Shown here: one piece after another, positions 7,331 through 15,797 of the stretch
Layout: every line of letters starts with the position of its first letter
Position numbering within the stretch: the stretch's first letter is position 1
DNA from: Nonomuraea aridisoli
GTDB lineage: Bacteria > Actinomycetota > Actinomycetes > Streptosporangiales > Streptosporangiaceae
Reading direction: 5' to 3'
Length of the DNA stretch: 32,887 bases
NCBI RefSeq assembly: GCF_003236395.1
Contig: NZ_POUD01000079.1
Location: 1-32,887 of the forward strand
The notes under the pieces: model-generated
Databases searched by the model: none
What the model saw: only the letters and a program-made list of their open reading frames with translations
Told to the model about the DNA's origin: nothing
Translations under genes and position numbers: made by a program

Positions 7331-8475
7331 CCGTCGTACGCCTGGTCACGGCGTCCGTCCTCGCCTTCACGGGCACGGCCGCCGACCCCGTCAGAGACCA
7401 GCAGCAGTGGGTGCTCGACGCGCTCAACGTCGAGCGGGCCTGGACGTCGACCAGGGGCGAGGGGGTCACCGTCGCCGTCGTCGACAGCGCCGTGGACGCC
7501 GACGTCAAAGAGCTGAAGGGCCGCGTCACCGCCGGCCCCGACATGTCGGCGGGCGCCCTGCAGCGCGAGGTTCCGCCCGGCCGGCACGGCACCGCGATGG
7601 CGGGGCTCATCGCCGCCTCCGGCGAGGACGGCGGCTTGGTCGGCGTCGCGCCGGCGGCGCGCATCCTGTCGCTGCCCATGGCCATCGACGAGGAGCCCGG
7701 CTTCTCCGTGCCGCCCTTGGAGGAGGACGGCCCGGCCGCCGACAGCCCGCTCGCCCGCGCCCTGCGCTACGCCGCCAACCACGGCGCCCAGGTCGTGAGC
7801 ATGTCCATCGGCTCGTACGGGCCGCTCCGGTCCGAGCGCGAGGCCGTCTCGTACGCGCTGGGCAAGGGCGTCGTGCTGGTCGCCGCCGTGGGCAACGACG
7901 GCCAGACCGCGTACGCCAGGGAGAAGAGCACCTCCTACTGGAGCTTCCCGGCCGGTTACCCGGGGGTCATCGGCGTGGCGGCCACCGACCGGCAGGGGCG
8001 CAGGGCGTCGTTCAGCAGCGACAACCTGTCGGTGCTGGTCTCCGCGCCGGGCGTCGAGGTGCCCGTGGTCAAGCGCGGCAGCGGCCACGAGCTGTCCGAG
8101 GGCACGAGCTCGGCCGCCGCGCTCGTGGCGGGCGTGGCGGCGCTCATCAAGTCGCGCCACCCCACTCTGCCGCCCGAGCAGGTCGCCCAGGCGCTGGTGG
8201 CCGGCGCCAAGGGCGGGCCCGCCGCCGGTTACGACGACCAGACCGGGTTCGGCGTGGTCGACGCCGCCGCCGCGCTCGACGCCGCCGGGCGGCTGACCGG
8301 GGCCAAGCGCAGCGTGGAGCCCGGCGTCAAACACTTCGGGGAGGGCGAGGACTCACCCGTGCCGACCCGTCCCGGGCCCGATCCGCTGCGGTTGGGCCTG
8401 TACGGCGGCGGCGTGCTCGTGGCGCTGGCCATGTTCTGCGGGGCCATCGTTCTGCTCAATCAGCGAAAAGAGTGA
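7324..8475 (+). CDS. Mycosin-like subtilisin-family (S8) serine protease, module 2
   Basis: A 383-residue S8 protease, paralogue of 5137-6348. A short signal peptide (about residues 1-19) leads into the catalytic domain with Asp54 (VVDSAVD), His88 (GRHGTAMAG), Asn191 (AVGNDG) and Ser262 (GTSSAAA), all intact. A Pro-rich linker (about 341-352) precedes a C-terminal transmembrane helix (about 356-378) and a short QRKE tail. The GTG start at 7324 overlaps the upstream stop as GTGCTGA, with AGGGGA a few bases upstream as RBS. It differs from the first protease in the loop after the His motif and in the C-terminal linker, so substrates may differ. Like the first pair it lies outside any visible type VII locus. 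Confidence 0.9.
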   Translation: MLTVVRLVTASVLAFTGTAADPVRDQQQWVLDALNVERAWTSTRGEGVTVAVVDSAVDADVKELKGRVTAGPDMSAGALQREVPPGRHGTAMAGLIAASGEDGGLVGVAPAARILSLPMAIDEEPGFSVPPLEEDGPAADSPLARALRYAANHGAQVVSMSIGSYGPLRSEREAVSYALGKGVVLVAAVGNDGQTAYAREKSTSYWSFPAGYPGVIGVAATDRQGRRASFSSDNLSVLVSAPGVEVPVVKRGSGHELSEGTSSAAALVAGVAALIKSRHPTLPPEQVAQALVAGAKGGPAAGYDDQTGFGVVDAAAALDAAGRLTGAKRSVEPGVKHFGEGEDSPVPTRPGPDPLRLGLYGGGVLVALAMFCGAIVLLNQRKE

Positions 8476-8484
8476 AAGATCCGC

Positions 8485-8490
8485 TATGGT
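8485..8490 (+). promoter_or_regulatory. Possible -10 box for a leaderless transcript
   Basis: TATGGT matches the actinobacterial TANNNT -10 and lies 8 nt before the ATG at 8499, the spacing expected if transcription starts at the start codon. No clear RBS precedes that ATG, which supports the idea. No good -35 was found. Confidence 0.35.
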
Positions 8491-8498
8491 CCCGCGTC

Positions 8499-8858
8499 AT
8501 GGGATACGAGCTGCGGGTGGTGCGGGAGTCGCCACTCGCCTTCGCGGAGCTTGCGAAGGCCATAGCGCCGGCCGGATTCGAGCTGCGCGGATCTGACGAG
8601 ATCGTGATCGGGCACGGCGGCGACGTGCACCCGGTGGCCCGATGGCGGGACCAGCTGGTCGGCGAGCCCGGCTCCGACTGGCAGGTGGCCCAGCTCCTGC
8701 GCCTGTCCACCGCCCTCGGCGCCCGGCTCGTGGGCGAGGACGGCGAAATCTACACCCTGCGCGACGGCGTCATGGAGGTCGAGGCCGCCGGATCCGTGAC
8801 GGAGCTCGGCAAGTTCGACGAGATCATCGACTCGGGTCCCACGGCGTGGAGTCCCTGA
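8499..8858 (+). CDS. Conserved-looking small hypothetical protein
   Basis: A 119-residue soluble, acidic protein beginning MGYELRVVRESPLAF. It has no signal peptide, membrane segment or motif that I recognise. Codon use is typical for the window, supporting a real gene. The ATG at 8499 is chosen because the sequence looks natural from there; an in-frame GTG at 8472 overlapping the protease stop (GTGA) would add nine residues. The last 13 bp overlap the following alkyltransferase-like gene, so the two are probably cotranscribed and may share a role in the same response, though that is only context. Function unknown. Confidence 0.7.
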   Translation: MGYELRVVRESPLAFAELAKAIAPAGFELRGSDEIVIGHGGDVHPVARWRDQLVGEPGSDWQVAQLLRLSTALGARLVGEDGEIYTLRDGVMEVEAAGSVTELGKFDEIIDSGPTAWSP

Positions 8859-9160
8859 ACCCCTTCGCCGAGCGGGTGCTCGACCTGGTCGAACGCATCC
8901 CGCCGGGCAAGGTCATGGCGTACGGCGACATCGCCGAATACCTCGGCGAGGGCGGCCCGCGCCAGGTCGGCAGGGTGATGGCCGTGTGGGGCGGCGGCGT
9001 GCCGTGGTGGCGCGTCGTGCACGCCGACGGCACCGCGGCGGCCCCCGACCACCTGCGGGAGTGCCTGGCCCACTGGCGCGAGGAGGGCACGGCGCTGCGC
9101 GGCGAACGGGTGGACATGCGCCAGGCCCGCTGGGACGGGCGTTCAGCCGATTTTCAGTAA
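8846..9160 (+). CDS. Alkyltransferase-like protein (ATL) of the MGMT family
   Basis: A 104-residue protein matching only the DNA-binding C-terminal domain of O6-alkylguanine-DNA alkyltransferase: FAERVLDLVERIPPGKVMAYGDIA (residues 7-30, quoted in part as a helix-turn-helix entry), then GRVMA and VPWWRVVHADG. In true MGMT this last block is PCHR with the alkyl-accepting cysteine; here residues 53-56 are PWWR, so it cannot transfer alkyl groups. ATLs bind O6-alkylguanine, flip it and pass the lesion to nucleotide excision repair. GTG start at 8846, overlapping the previous gene by 13 bp. A gene of this type also lies near adnAB in mycobacteria, from memory. Family call is confident. Confidence 0.88.
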   Translation: MESLNPFAERVLDLVERIPPGKVMAYGDIAEYLGEGGPRQVGRVMAVWGGGVPWWRVVHADGTAAAPDHLRECLAHWREEGTALRGERVDMRQARWDGRSADFQ

Positions 9161-9262
9161 CGACGCTGACCTGCGCCTTCGGCGAACCCGCGATTCCGTC
9201 GCATGTGACTCCCATTACCATGGGCTGAACACTGATGGCGGCCCGAAAGGCGGTGCCTCCCC

Positions 9263-12115
9263 ATGGCCACCGGCGTCACAGCCCGCAGCCAGGGCGGCGA
9301 TTCGCTCGCCGACCGCCTGAAGGCTGTCCAGGATCTGTGCGATCGTGGCGAGCCTCTCGAAGCGGTCATGCGAGCGGTCGGCCCCGGCGGTCGCGACGCC
9401 GCGTTCGACGACCAGGTTCTCAGCGGTCCCCTCGGGGCCCGCATCGACCTGGCGGTCAAGCGCGGCCCCGCGCGCCGCCGCGAGATGCTCGACCTCGTAC
9501 GCCCCTACCTCGCGGGCGTCGACGCGCGCGTCAAACGCGACCTGCCCGTCGCCCGGCGCCTCATCTGCCACCTGATCGAGCACCGCCCCGACGACGAGCT
9601 CGTCGAGGGCGAGACGCTCGCCTCGGTGGTGGCCGCGGCGGCCGAGCCGGCCCAGCGCATCCGCAAGGGCCTGCGCTGGTACGCCGACCTGCCGCTGCGC
9701 GACGAGCTGCCGGCCGACCTCTACCGCCTGCGCCGCGCCGACCTGGCGCCGGTGACCCACATCGACGACATCGTCTGGGTCGACGGCAAGCTGCGCGTCA
9801 CCGGCTTCGCCTACCTCGCCGGGCTCTCCGTGCGCAGCCGCCGCTTCAACATGGCGACCGTGGTGCTGCGCGGGCCGCGCTGGCTGCCGCCCATCCGCAT
9901 GCGCACCCGCCGGGTGCTCGCCCCCGAGGCCACCCACGGCGCCCGCGAGCCCGGCTGCAACTACGACTGGTCCGGCTTCACCGCCGAGCTGCGCCCGTGG
10001 TCGCTGCGCTGGCGCGGCGGCGTGCGCGGGTTCGTCTCCGGGGCCCGCCGCCGCATGCGCCGCAGGCCGTCGGTGCCCGACGCCACGACGTGGCGCGCCG
10101 AGATCGTGTTCTGGAGCCGTGGCGCGCGGGCGACCGGCCTGCTGCGCGGCTCCTCCATCGGCCGTCCCGAGCGGCCCGCCGGGCTCCGCGTCAAGCAGGG
10201 CTGGTGGGTCAGGCCGGTCTGGACGTCCGACCGCGCTCTGCAGGTCGTGCTCCAGCCCAACCGGGCCGAGCTGACCGGCGTGCGGCTCGACGGCGAGCGC
10301 CTGGAGCTGAGGATCCACCTGCCCGGCCGCACGGTCACCAAGGGCCACGCCCGGCTCGGCGGCCACCGCATCGCCGCCGACTTCACCCCGTCCGGCGACG
10401 GCACCGACGTCGTGGTCGGCCTGGCCGTGCCGGCGCTGCTGCAGGAGAAGGACGGCCGGCGGCTATGGGTCGAGCCCAAGGGCGACCCGGCGGCCTCCGT
10501 CATGCTGGGCGACTCCACCGAGACCCGCTCGACGGTGGGCGACCGCGAGATCACCGTGCTGGGCGACCGCCGCGACCGCATCGTGATCTCGGCCCACCGC
10601 ATCCGCCCGGTGATCACCTCGGCGGTCTGGGAGGGCTCCGCGCTCGTGCTGCGCGGTGACTACCCCGACGCGCCGGGGCCGCGCGCGCTGACGCTGCGCC
10701 ACCGGTCCGGGCTGTCCTACCAGCTGCCGATGGAGCGCTCCGGCGCCGCGTTCTCCGTACGCGTGCAGCCGGGGGCGATGGACCGCTTCGGCGAGCCGGT
10801 GCCGCTGGCCTCCGGCACCTGGAGCATGTCGCTGCGCCACCCGTCCGGCGAGATCGTGCCGCTGCGGATGGATCACGCGGCCCTGTCCGGCCTCGACGAG
10901 GACCCACGCACGATCGGCGGTCACGTCTTCCGCATGATCTCCACGCGTTTCGACGTGCCGGTGATCACTTCCGAGGAGGACAGGCCGGCCGAGGAGCGCG
11001 GCGTGGCCGGCACCCACGTGCTGCGCCGGGTCTTCTACCCGGCCCAGCGCACCGAGCCGCTGCGCGAGTCGACCGTCTACGTCGTCAACGACGGCCGCCT
11101 CTACGCCGACAGCGTGCGCGCCGTCTACGAGGAGCGGTTGCGCCGGGGCGACGACCGCGAGCACATCTGGATCGTCAAGGACGGCGCGTTCGTGCCGCCG
11201 GGCGGCGCGACGGTCGTGCGCGCCGGCAGCCGCGAGCACCACGAGGCGCTGGCCAGGTCGCGTCACATCATCACCAACGCGTTCCTGCCGGTGTGGTTCC
11301 GCGCCCGCGAGGACCAGGTGGTCGTGCAGACCTGGCACGGCACCCCGGCCAAGTTCGTCGGCAACGACCAGGCCCACATGAATCGCGACCCCAGGCCGCC
11401 CATCTGGCACCGCCAGGCGGCCGAGGTGCGCGGATGGGATCTGCTGCTGTCGCAGTCGCCGTGGGCCACGCCGGTGCTGCGCAAGGCGTTCGGCTACAAG
11501 GGCGAGGTGCTGGAAGGCGGGCTGCCCCGCAACGACGTGCTCAACTCGCCCGACCGCGACGCGCTCGCCGCGGCCGTGCGCGAGCGGCTCGGGCTGGCCG
11601 AGGGCAAGCGCGTGGTGCTCTACGCGCCGACCTTCCGCGACTACGACCGCAAGAACGCCATGGTCAAGCTCGACCTGGCCAAGGCGCGGCAGGCGCTGGG
11701 CGCCGACCACGAGATCCTCGTACGCGCCCACCCGATGCAGGCCGCGCCCGCCGTCCCGGAGATCGCGCGCGACGTCACGACTTATCCGGACATCGCCGAG
11801 CTGCTGCTGGTGACCGACGTGCTGGTGACCGACTACTCGTCCGTCATGTTCGACTTCGCCAGCACAGGCCGCCCGATCATCCTGTACGGCTACGACCTGG
11901 CGAAATACTCCGCCAAGCGGGGCCTCTACCTCGACCTGGCGGAGCAGGGGCCCGGGCCGCTGCTGTCGACGTCGGCCGAGGTGATCGAGGCGCTGCGGTC
12001 GATCGACCAGGTGGCCGCCGCCACCGCCGACCGCTACGACGCCTTCCGTGCCACGTTCGCCCCCCGCGACGACGGCAAGGCCACGGCCAGGGTGGTCGAC
12101 CGCCTCTTCGGCTGA
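9263..12115 (+). CDS. TagF-like CDP-glycerol:glycerophosphotransferase
   Basis: A 950-residue protein. The C-terminal ~370 residues form a CDP-glycerol glycerophosphotransferase domain: a start around VYVVNDGRLYADS, TWHGTPAKF (about residue 690), a GLPRNDVLN block, LYAPTFRDY, an HPMQ motif and VTDYSSVMFDFAS (about 855-867), which in this family bind the CDP-glycerol donor and polymerise glycerol phosphate in wall teichoic acid. The N-terminal ~580 residues are not a domain I can name; they include a helical segment (about 1-160) and beta-rich segments resembling repeats of immunoglobulin-like modules seen in large TagF-like proteins. No signal peptide; it likely acts at the inner membrane face. 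ATG 9263 follows AAAGGCGG. TACCAT (9216-9221) is a possible -10. No other teichoic acid gene is in the window. Confidence 0.85.
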   Translation: MATGVTARSQGGDSLADRLKAVQDLCDRGEPLEAVMRAVGPGGRDAAFDDQVLSGPLGARIDLAVKRGPARRREMLDLVRPYLAGVDARVKRDLPVARRLICHLIEHRPDDELVEGETLASVVAAAAEPAQRIRKGLRWYADLPLRDELPADLYRLRRADLAPVTHIDDIVWVDGKLRVTGFAYLAGLSVRSRRFNMATVVLRGPRWLPPIRMRTRRVLAPEATHGAREPGCNYDWSGFTAELRPWSLRWRGGVRGFVSGARRRMRRRPSVPDATTWRAEIVFWSRGARATGLLRGSSIGRPERPAGLRVKQGWWVRPVWTSDRALQVVLQPNRAELTGVRLDGERLELRIHLPGRTVTKGHARLGGHRIAADFTPSGDGTDVVVGLAVPALLQEKDGRRLWVEPKGDPAASVMLGDSTETRSTVGDREITVLGDRRDRIVISAHRIRPVITSAVWEGSALVLRGDYPDAPGPRALTLRHRSGLSYQLPMERSGAAFSVRVQPGAMDRFGEPVPLASGTWSMSLRHPSGEIVPLRMDHAALSGLDEDPRTIGGHVFRMISTRFDVPVITSEEDRPAEERGVAGTHVLRRVFYPAQRTEPLRESTVYVVNDGRLYADSVRAVYEERLRRGDDREHIWIVKDGAFVPPGGATVVRAGSREHHEALARSRHIITNAFLPVWFRAREDQVVVQTWHGTPAKFVGNDQAHMNRDPRPPIWHRQAAEVRGWDLLLSQSPWATPVLRKAFGYKGEVLEGGLPRNDVLNSPDRDALAAAVRERLGLAEGKRVVLYAPTFRDYDRKNAMVKLDLAKARQALGADHEILVRAHPMQAAPAVPEIARDVTTYPDIAELLLVTDVLVTDYSSVMFDFASTGRPIILYGYDLAKYSAKRGLYLDLAEQGPGPLLSTSAEVIEALRSIDQVAAATADRYDAFRATFAPRDDGKATARVVDRLFG

Positions 12116-12158
12116 GCGGCCGGTCCGGCGGGCGCAGGACCTGCCCGGACCGTGCCGC
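12116..12158 (+). terminator. Hairpin directly after tagF-like gene
   Basis: GCGGC plus CGGTCCGG (12116-12128) pairs with CCGGACCG, a bulged T, and GCCGC (12145-12158): a 13-bp stem with one bulge and a 16-nt loop. It starts at the base after the stop codon and would isolate tagF from adnA. There is no U-run. Confidence 0.55.
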
Positions 12159-12308
12159 GGCCGGGGAACCCGTGACGCTGCGGGCGAACACGGGCGTCGG
12201 CGTGTCGCGAGAAATCCCGATATCTGCGCCGATACGGTAGGCGGATCGCGTGGGGAGACGGGGCAAGTCGGCACGATCTACCCCTGTGGTCTGGTGGAAT
12301 CTAGAGCT

Positions 12309-15300
12309 GTGAGTGCTCAGACCTGGCGGTTGGTGCGCAGAGGATCCGGGGGGTCCGATGCGCCCCTTGTGCTCGACGAGCACCAGCGTGCCGTGGTCCA
12401 GCACGAGCGCGGGCCGCTGCTCGTCCTGGGCGGCCCCGGCACCGGCAAGACCACGACGATCGTCGAGAGCGTGGTCGACCGGATCGAGCGCCGGGGCGTC
12501 GACCCCGAGCGCGTGCTCATCCTCACCTTCAGCCGCAAGGCCGCCGAGGAGCTGCGCCGCCGCGTCACCGGCCGGCTGCGCCGTACCACCCGCACCCCGC
12601 TGGCCCTGACCTTCCACTCCTACGCGTACGCGCTGCTGCGCCGCGAGAGCGTGCTCGCGGGCAAGGCCCCGCCGCGCCTGCTCACCGGTCCTGAGCAACT
12701 GCTGGAGATCCGGCGGCTGCTCCACGGCGAGCTGGAGGGCGGCGCCCTCGACTGGCCCGTGTCGTTGCGCGAGCCGCTCAAGACCCGCGGGTTCGCCGAG
12801 GAGCTGCGCGACTTCCTGTCCCGGGCCAACGAGCGGGGGCTCGACGCCGAGCGGCTGATCGCGCTCGGCCGGATGCACGGGCGCGGCGACTGGGTGGCCG
12901 CCGGCCGGTTCGCCGAGCGCTACCAGGACCGCTTCGACCTCGCCCCCGAGGAGACCTACGACTACGCCGAGCTGGTCAGGGCCGCCTCCGCGCTGCTGGC
13001 CGACCCGCAGGTGCGCGAGCGCGAGCGGGCGGCGCACGAGGCGGTGTTCGTCGACGAGTACCAGGAGAGCGATCCGGCGCAGGAGCTGCTGCTGTCACAG
13101 CTGGCGGGCGACGGGCGCGACCTGGTCGTGGTCGGCGACCCCGACCAGTCGATCTACGGGTTCCGTGGTGCCGACGTGCAGGGCATCATGCGCTTCCCCG
13201 AGCGGTTCAGGAGGCTCGACGGGAGCGAGGCCCCGGTGCTGGCGCTGCGGGTGTCCCGCAGGAGCGGGGCCGACCTGCTGGAGGCCACGAGGCGGGTGGC
13301 GGCCCGGCTGCCGGTCGCGCCCGCTCCAGAGCACGACCAGCGCCACGGTCACCGTGAGCTGGCGCCGCCGCCCGAGGCCGACCCCGGCGAGGCGCGGGTG
13401 CTGCTGGCCGACAGCACGAGCCAGGAGGCCGCGATCGTGGCCGACACGCTGCGCCGCGCCCACCTGATCGACGGGGTGCCGTGGCACCGCATGGCGGTGC
13501 TGGTCCGCTCGGCCCGGCGGCAGGTGCCGCTGCTGCGGCGGGCGCTGGTCAACGCCGGCGTGCCGACGATGATCGCGGGCGACGAGGTGCCGATCGCGCA
13601 GGAGCCGGGCGTGCGGCCGCTGCTCACCATGTTGCGGGTGGCGCTGGACCCGTCCCAGCTCGACGAGGGGGTGGCCGAGGAGCTGCTGACCGGGCCGCTC
13701 GGCGGCACCGACATGATCGGCGTGCGCCGCCTCCGCCGCGCCCTCAAGATCGCCGAGAACGAAGCCGTGCACGGCGCTCCGGAGGTCGCCGGCGCGCCAG
13801 GAGCGGACGACGCGCGGAGCGCGGAGGACACCCCGCTCGCGCGCGACGCCCGGCCCGCCGAGGACGCCCGCCCGCCGGTCGAGGCCGGCGCCGCCGCGCC
13901 GTACCGGGACGACGAGGTACGCTCGACCGGTAGCGCGGACACGGGTGTTCCGGCCGACTCCGCGCCGGTGGGCGGTGATGCTCGCGATCGTGCGCCCGAA
14001 AGCGCGGACGCGCCGGTCCGGCCCCTTCCCGAAGGGGCGGCCGCGGTGAGCGAGGCGGCCGGTGCCGTGCTCGACGGTGAGGTGGTGGGGCGGCCCGGGG
14101 CGCGGTCCTCCGGGGAGTTGCTGGTGGCGGCGGTCGAGGACGCCCGGGAGCTCACCCGGGTGGAGCCGCACGTCGCGCTTCCGGCCGAGCGGGTGGCCCG
14201 GCTGCTCGCGGCCGCCCGGGAGAGCGCCGCGGGGCAGGGCACCGCCGAGGACGTCCTGTGGACGATCTGGCAGGGCAGCGGGCTGGCCGAGCGCTGGACG
14301 GAGCTCAGCCTGCAGGGCGGCCCCAGGGGCGCCCAGGCCGACCGCGACCTCGACGCCGTGGTGGCGTTGTTCGACCACGCGGCCAGGTTCGTCGACCGCA
14401 TGCCCATGGCCGGCCCTGAGGTGTTCCTCGACGACCTCGCCGCCCAGGAGATCCCCGGCGACACGCTCGCCGAGCGGGCCCCCGACGGCGACGCCGTGCG
14501 CGTGCTGACCGCCCACCGCGCCAAGGGCCTCGAATGGGACGTCGTCGTGGTGGCCGGAGTGCAGGAGGGCGTCTGGCCCGACCTGCGGCTGCGCGGCTCG
14601 CTGCTGGGCATCGAAGACCTGGTCGAGGTGGTCGAGGGCGCCGAGCCCAACGCCGCCTCGCTGCACTCGAAGATGCTCGCCGAGGAGCGCCGGCTGTTCT
14701 ACGTGGCGGTGACCAGGGCCAGGCGCAGGCTCGTGGTCACGGCCGTCGGCGGCGAGGACACCGACGAGCGCCCGTCCAGGTTCCTGGAGGAGCTGATGCC
14801 GGGCGCGGTCGAGCAGGCCACGGTCGACGACCGGGCCCGCTGGCTCAACATGCCGGCGCTGGTGGCCGACCTGCGCAGCGCGGTGACCGACCCGACGAAG
14901 CCCAGGAAGCTGCGGCAGCGGGCCGCCCGGCAGCTGGCCCGCCTGGCCGCCGCAGGGGTGCAGGGCGCCCACCCCAACGACTGGTACGCCCTCACCCCCA
15001 TCTCCGACGACCGCCCGCTGAGCTGGCCCGACGGCGTGGTCAGCGTGTCCCCGTCGGCGGTCGAGAGCTTCACCAAGTGCGGCCTGCGCTGGCTGCTGGA
15101 GACGGCGGTCGGCGCGGCCGGCACCAGCACCGCCCAGGGCCTGGGCAACGTCATCCACGCCCTGGCCGTGCTGGCGGCCACCGACCTGCCCAGCGAAGAC
15201 CTCCTGGGCAAGCGCCTCGACGAGGTGTGGAAGGAGCTCGACTTCGGCGGCGCCTGGTACAACCGCAAGCAGCGCAAGGTGGCCGAGCAGATGATCCGCA

Positions 15301-15797
15301 AGTTCCTGGCCTGGCACGAGGAGAATCCACGCGAGCTCAAGGCCATCGAGGAGTCGTTCACCGCCATGGTGTCCGAGGGCGTGCAGATCAAGGGCCGGGT
15401 CGACCGGGTGGAGGCCGACGACCAGGGCCGCGCGGTGATCATCGACCTCAAGACCGGCGGCTCCAAGCCCAAGGCGGGCGAGATCGACCGCCATCCGCAG
15501 CTCGGCGTCTACCAGCTCGCCGCCCTGCTCGGGGCCTTCGCCCGCCACGGCATGACCGAGCCGGGCGGCGCCGCGCTGGTGCAGCTCGGCAAGGCGGGCG
15601 GCAAGAACGCCGCGCTGGAGCAGCAGCAGGGCGCGCTGGCCGACGACAAGAACCCTCAGTGGGCCGAGGAGCTCGTCGACACCGTCGCGACCGGCATGTC
15701 GGGCCCGTTCTTCCAGGCCAAGGTCAACGACGGCTGCCGCACGTGCGCGGCCCGGGCGAGCTGCCCGGTCAACGACAACGGGGGCCAGGTGTGCTGA
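12309..15797 (+). CDS. adnA: AdnA: subunit of the AdnAB double-strand-break helicase-nuclease
   Basis: A 1162-residue UvrD-like helicase fused to a RecB-type nuclease. Helicase motifs are GGPGTGKTTT (Lys47), DEYQESD (Asp249, motif II), GDPDQSIYGFRG (motif III), TAHRAKGLEWD (motif V) and VAVTRARRRL (motif VI). The nuclease has IIDLKTGGS (Asp1046, Lys1048) and four cysteines (Cys924 in FTKC; Cys1143, 1146 and 1152 in CRTCAARASC) spaced as in the iron-sulfur staple of AddB-type nucleases. AdnAB resects double-strand breaks in actinobacteria in place of RecBCD/AddAB. Odd points: a low-complexity Ala/Pro/Asp/Glu-rich insertion at about residues 488-600, and a C-terminal Cys encoded inside the 7-bp overlap with adnB. 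GTG 12309 is the likely start, with GGTGG upstream; the start is the least certain part. Confidence 0.92.
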   Translation: MSAQTWRLVRRGSGGSDAPLVLDEHQRAVVQHERGPLLVLGGPGTGKTTTIVESVVDRIERRGVDPERVLILTFSRKAAEELRRRVTGRLRRTTRTPLALTFHSYAYALLRRESVLAGKAPPRLLTGPEQLLEIRRLLHGELEGGALDWPVSLREPLKTRGFAEELRDFLSRANERGLDAERLIALGRMHGRGDWVAAGRFAERYQDRFDLAPEETYDYAELVRAASALLADPQVRERERAAHEAVFVDEYQESDPAQELLLSQLAGDGRDLVVVGDPDQSIYGFRGADVQGIMRFPERFRRLDGSEAPVLALRVSRRSGADLLEATRRVAARLPVAPAPEHDQRHGHRELAPPPEADPGEARVLLADSTSQEAAIVADTLRRAHLIDGVPWHRMAVLVRSARRQVPLLRRALVNAGVPTMIAGDEVPIAQEPGVRPLLTMLRVALDPSQLDEGVAEELLTGPLGGTDMIGVRRLRRALKIAENEAVHGAPEVAGAPGADDARSAEDTPLARDARPAEDARPPVEAGAAAPYRDDEVRSTGSADTGVPADSAPVGGDARDRAPESADAPVRPLPEGAAAVSEAAGAVLDGEVVGRPGARSSGELLVAAVEDARELTRVEPHVALPAERVARLLAAARESAAGQGTAEDVLWTIWQGSGLAERWTELSLQGGPRGAQADRDLDAVVALFDHAARFVDRMPMAGPEVFLDDLAAQEIPGDTLAERAPDGDAVRVLTAHRAKGLEWDVVVVAGVQEGVWPDLRLRGSLLGIEDLVEVVEGAEPNAASLHSKMLAEERRLFYVAVTRARRRLVVTAVGGEDTDERPSRFLEELMPGAVEQATVDDRARWLNMPALVADLRSAVTDPTKPRKLRQRAARQLARLAAAGVQGAHPNDWYALTPISDDRPLSWPDGVVSVSPSAVESFTKCGLRWLLETAVGAAGTSTAQGLGNVIHALAVLAATDLPSEDLLGKRLDEVWKELDFGGAWYNRKQRKVAEQMIRKFLAWHEENPRELKAIEESFTAMVSEGVQIKGRVDRVEADDQGRAVIIDLKTGGSKPKAGEIDRHPQLGVYQLAALLGAFARHGMTEPGGAALVQLGKAGGKNAALEQQQGALADDKNPQWAEELVDTVATGMSGPFFQAKVNDGCRTCAARASCPVNDNGGQVC

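Noticed and set aside
4424..8475. A type VII secretion locus around the mycosin-like proteases
   Set aside because: No EccB, EccC, EccD, EccE or WXG100 gene is present in the window.
13095..15548. Very long antisense open frame across adnA
   Set aside because: Shadow of a GC-rich gene; the plus frame holds all helicase and nuclease motifs.
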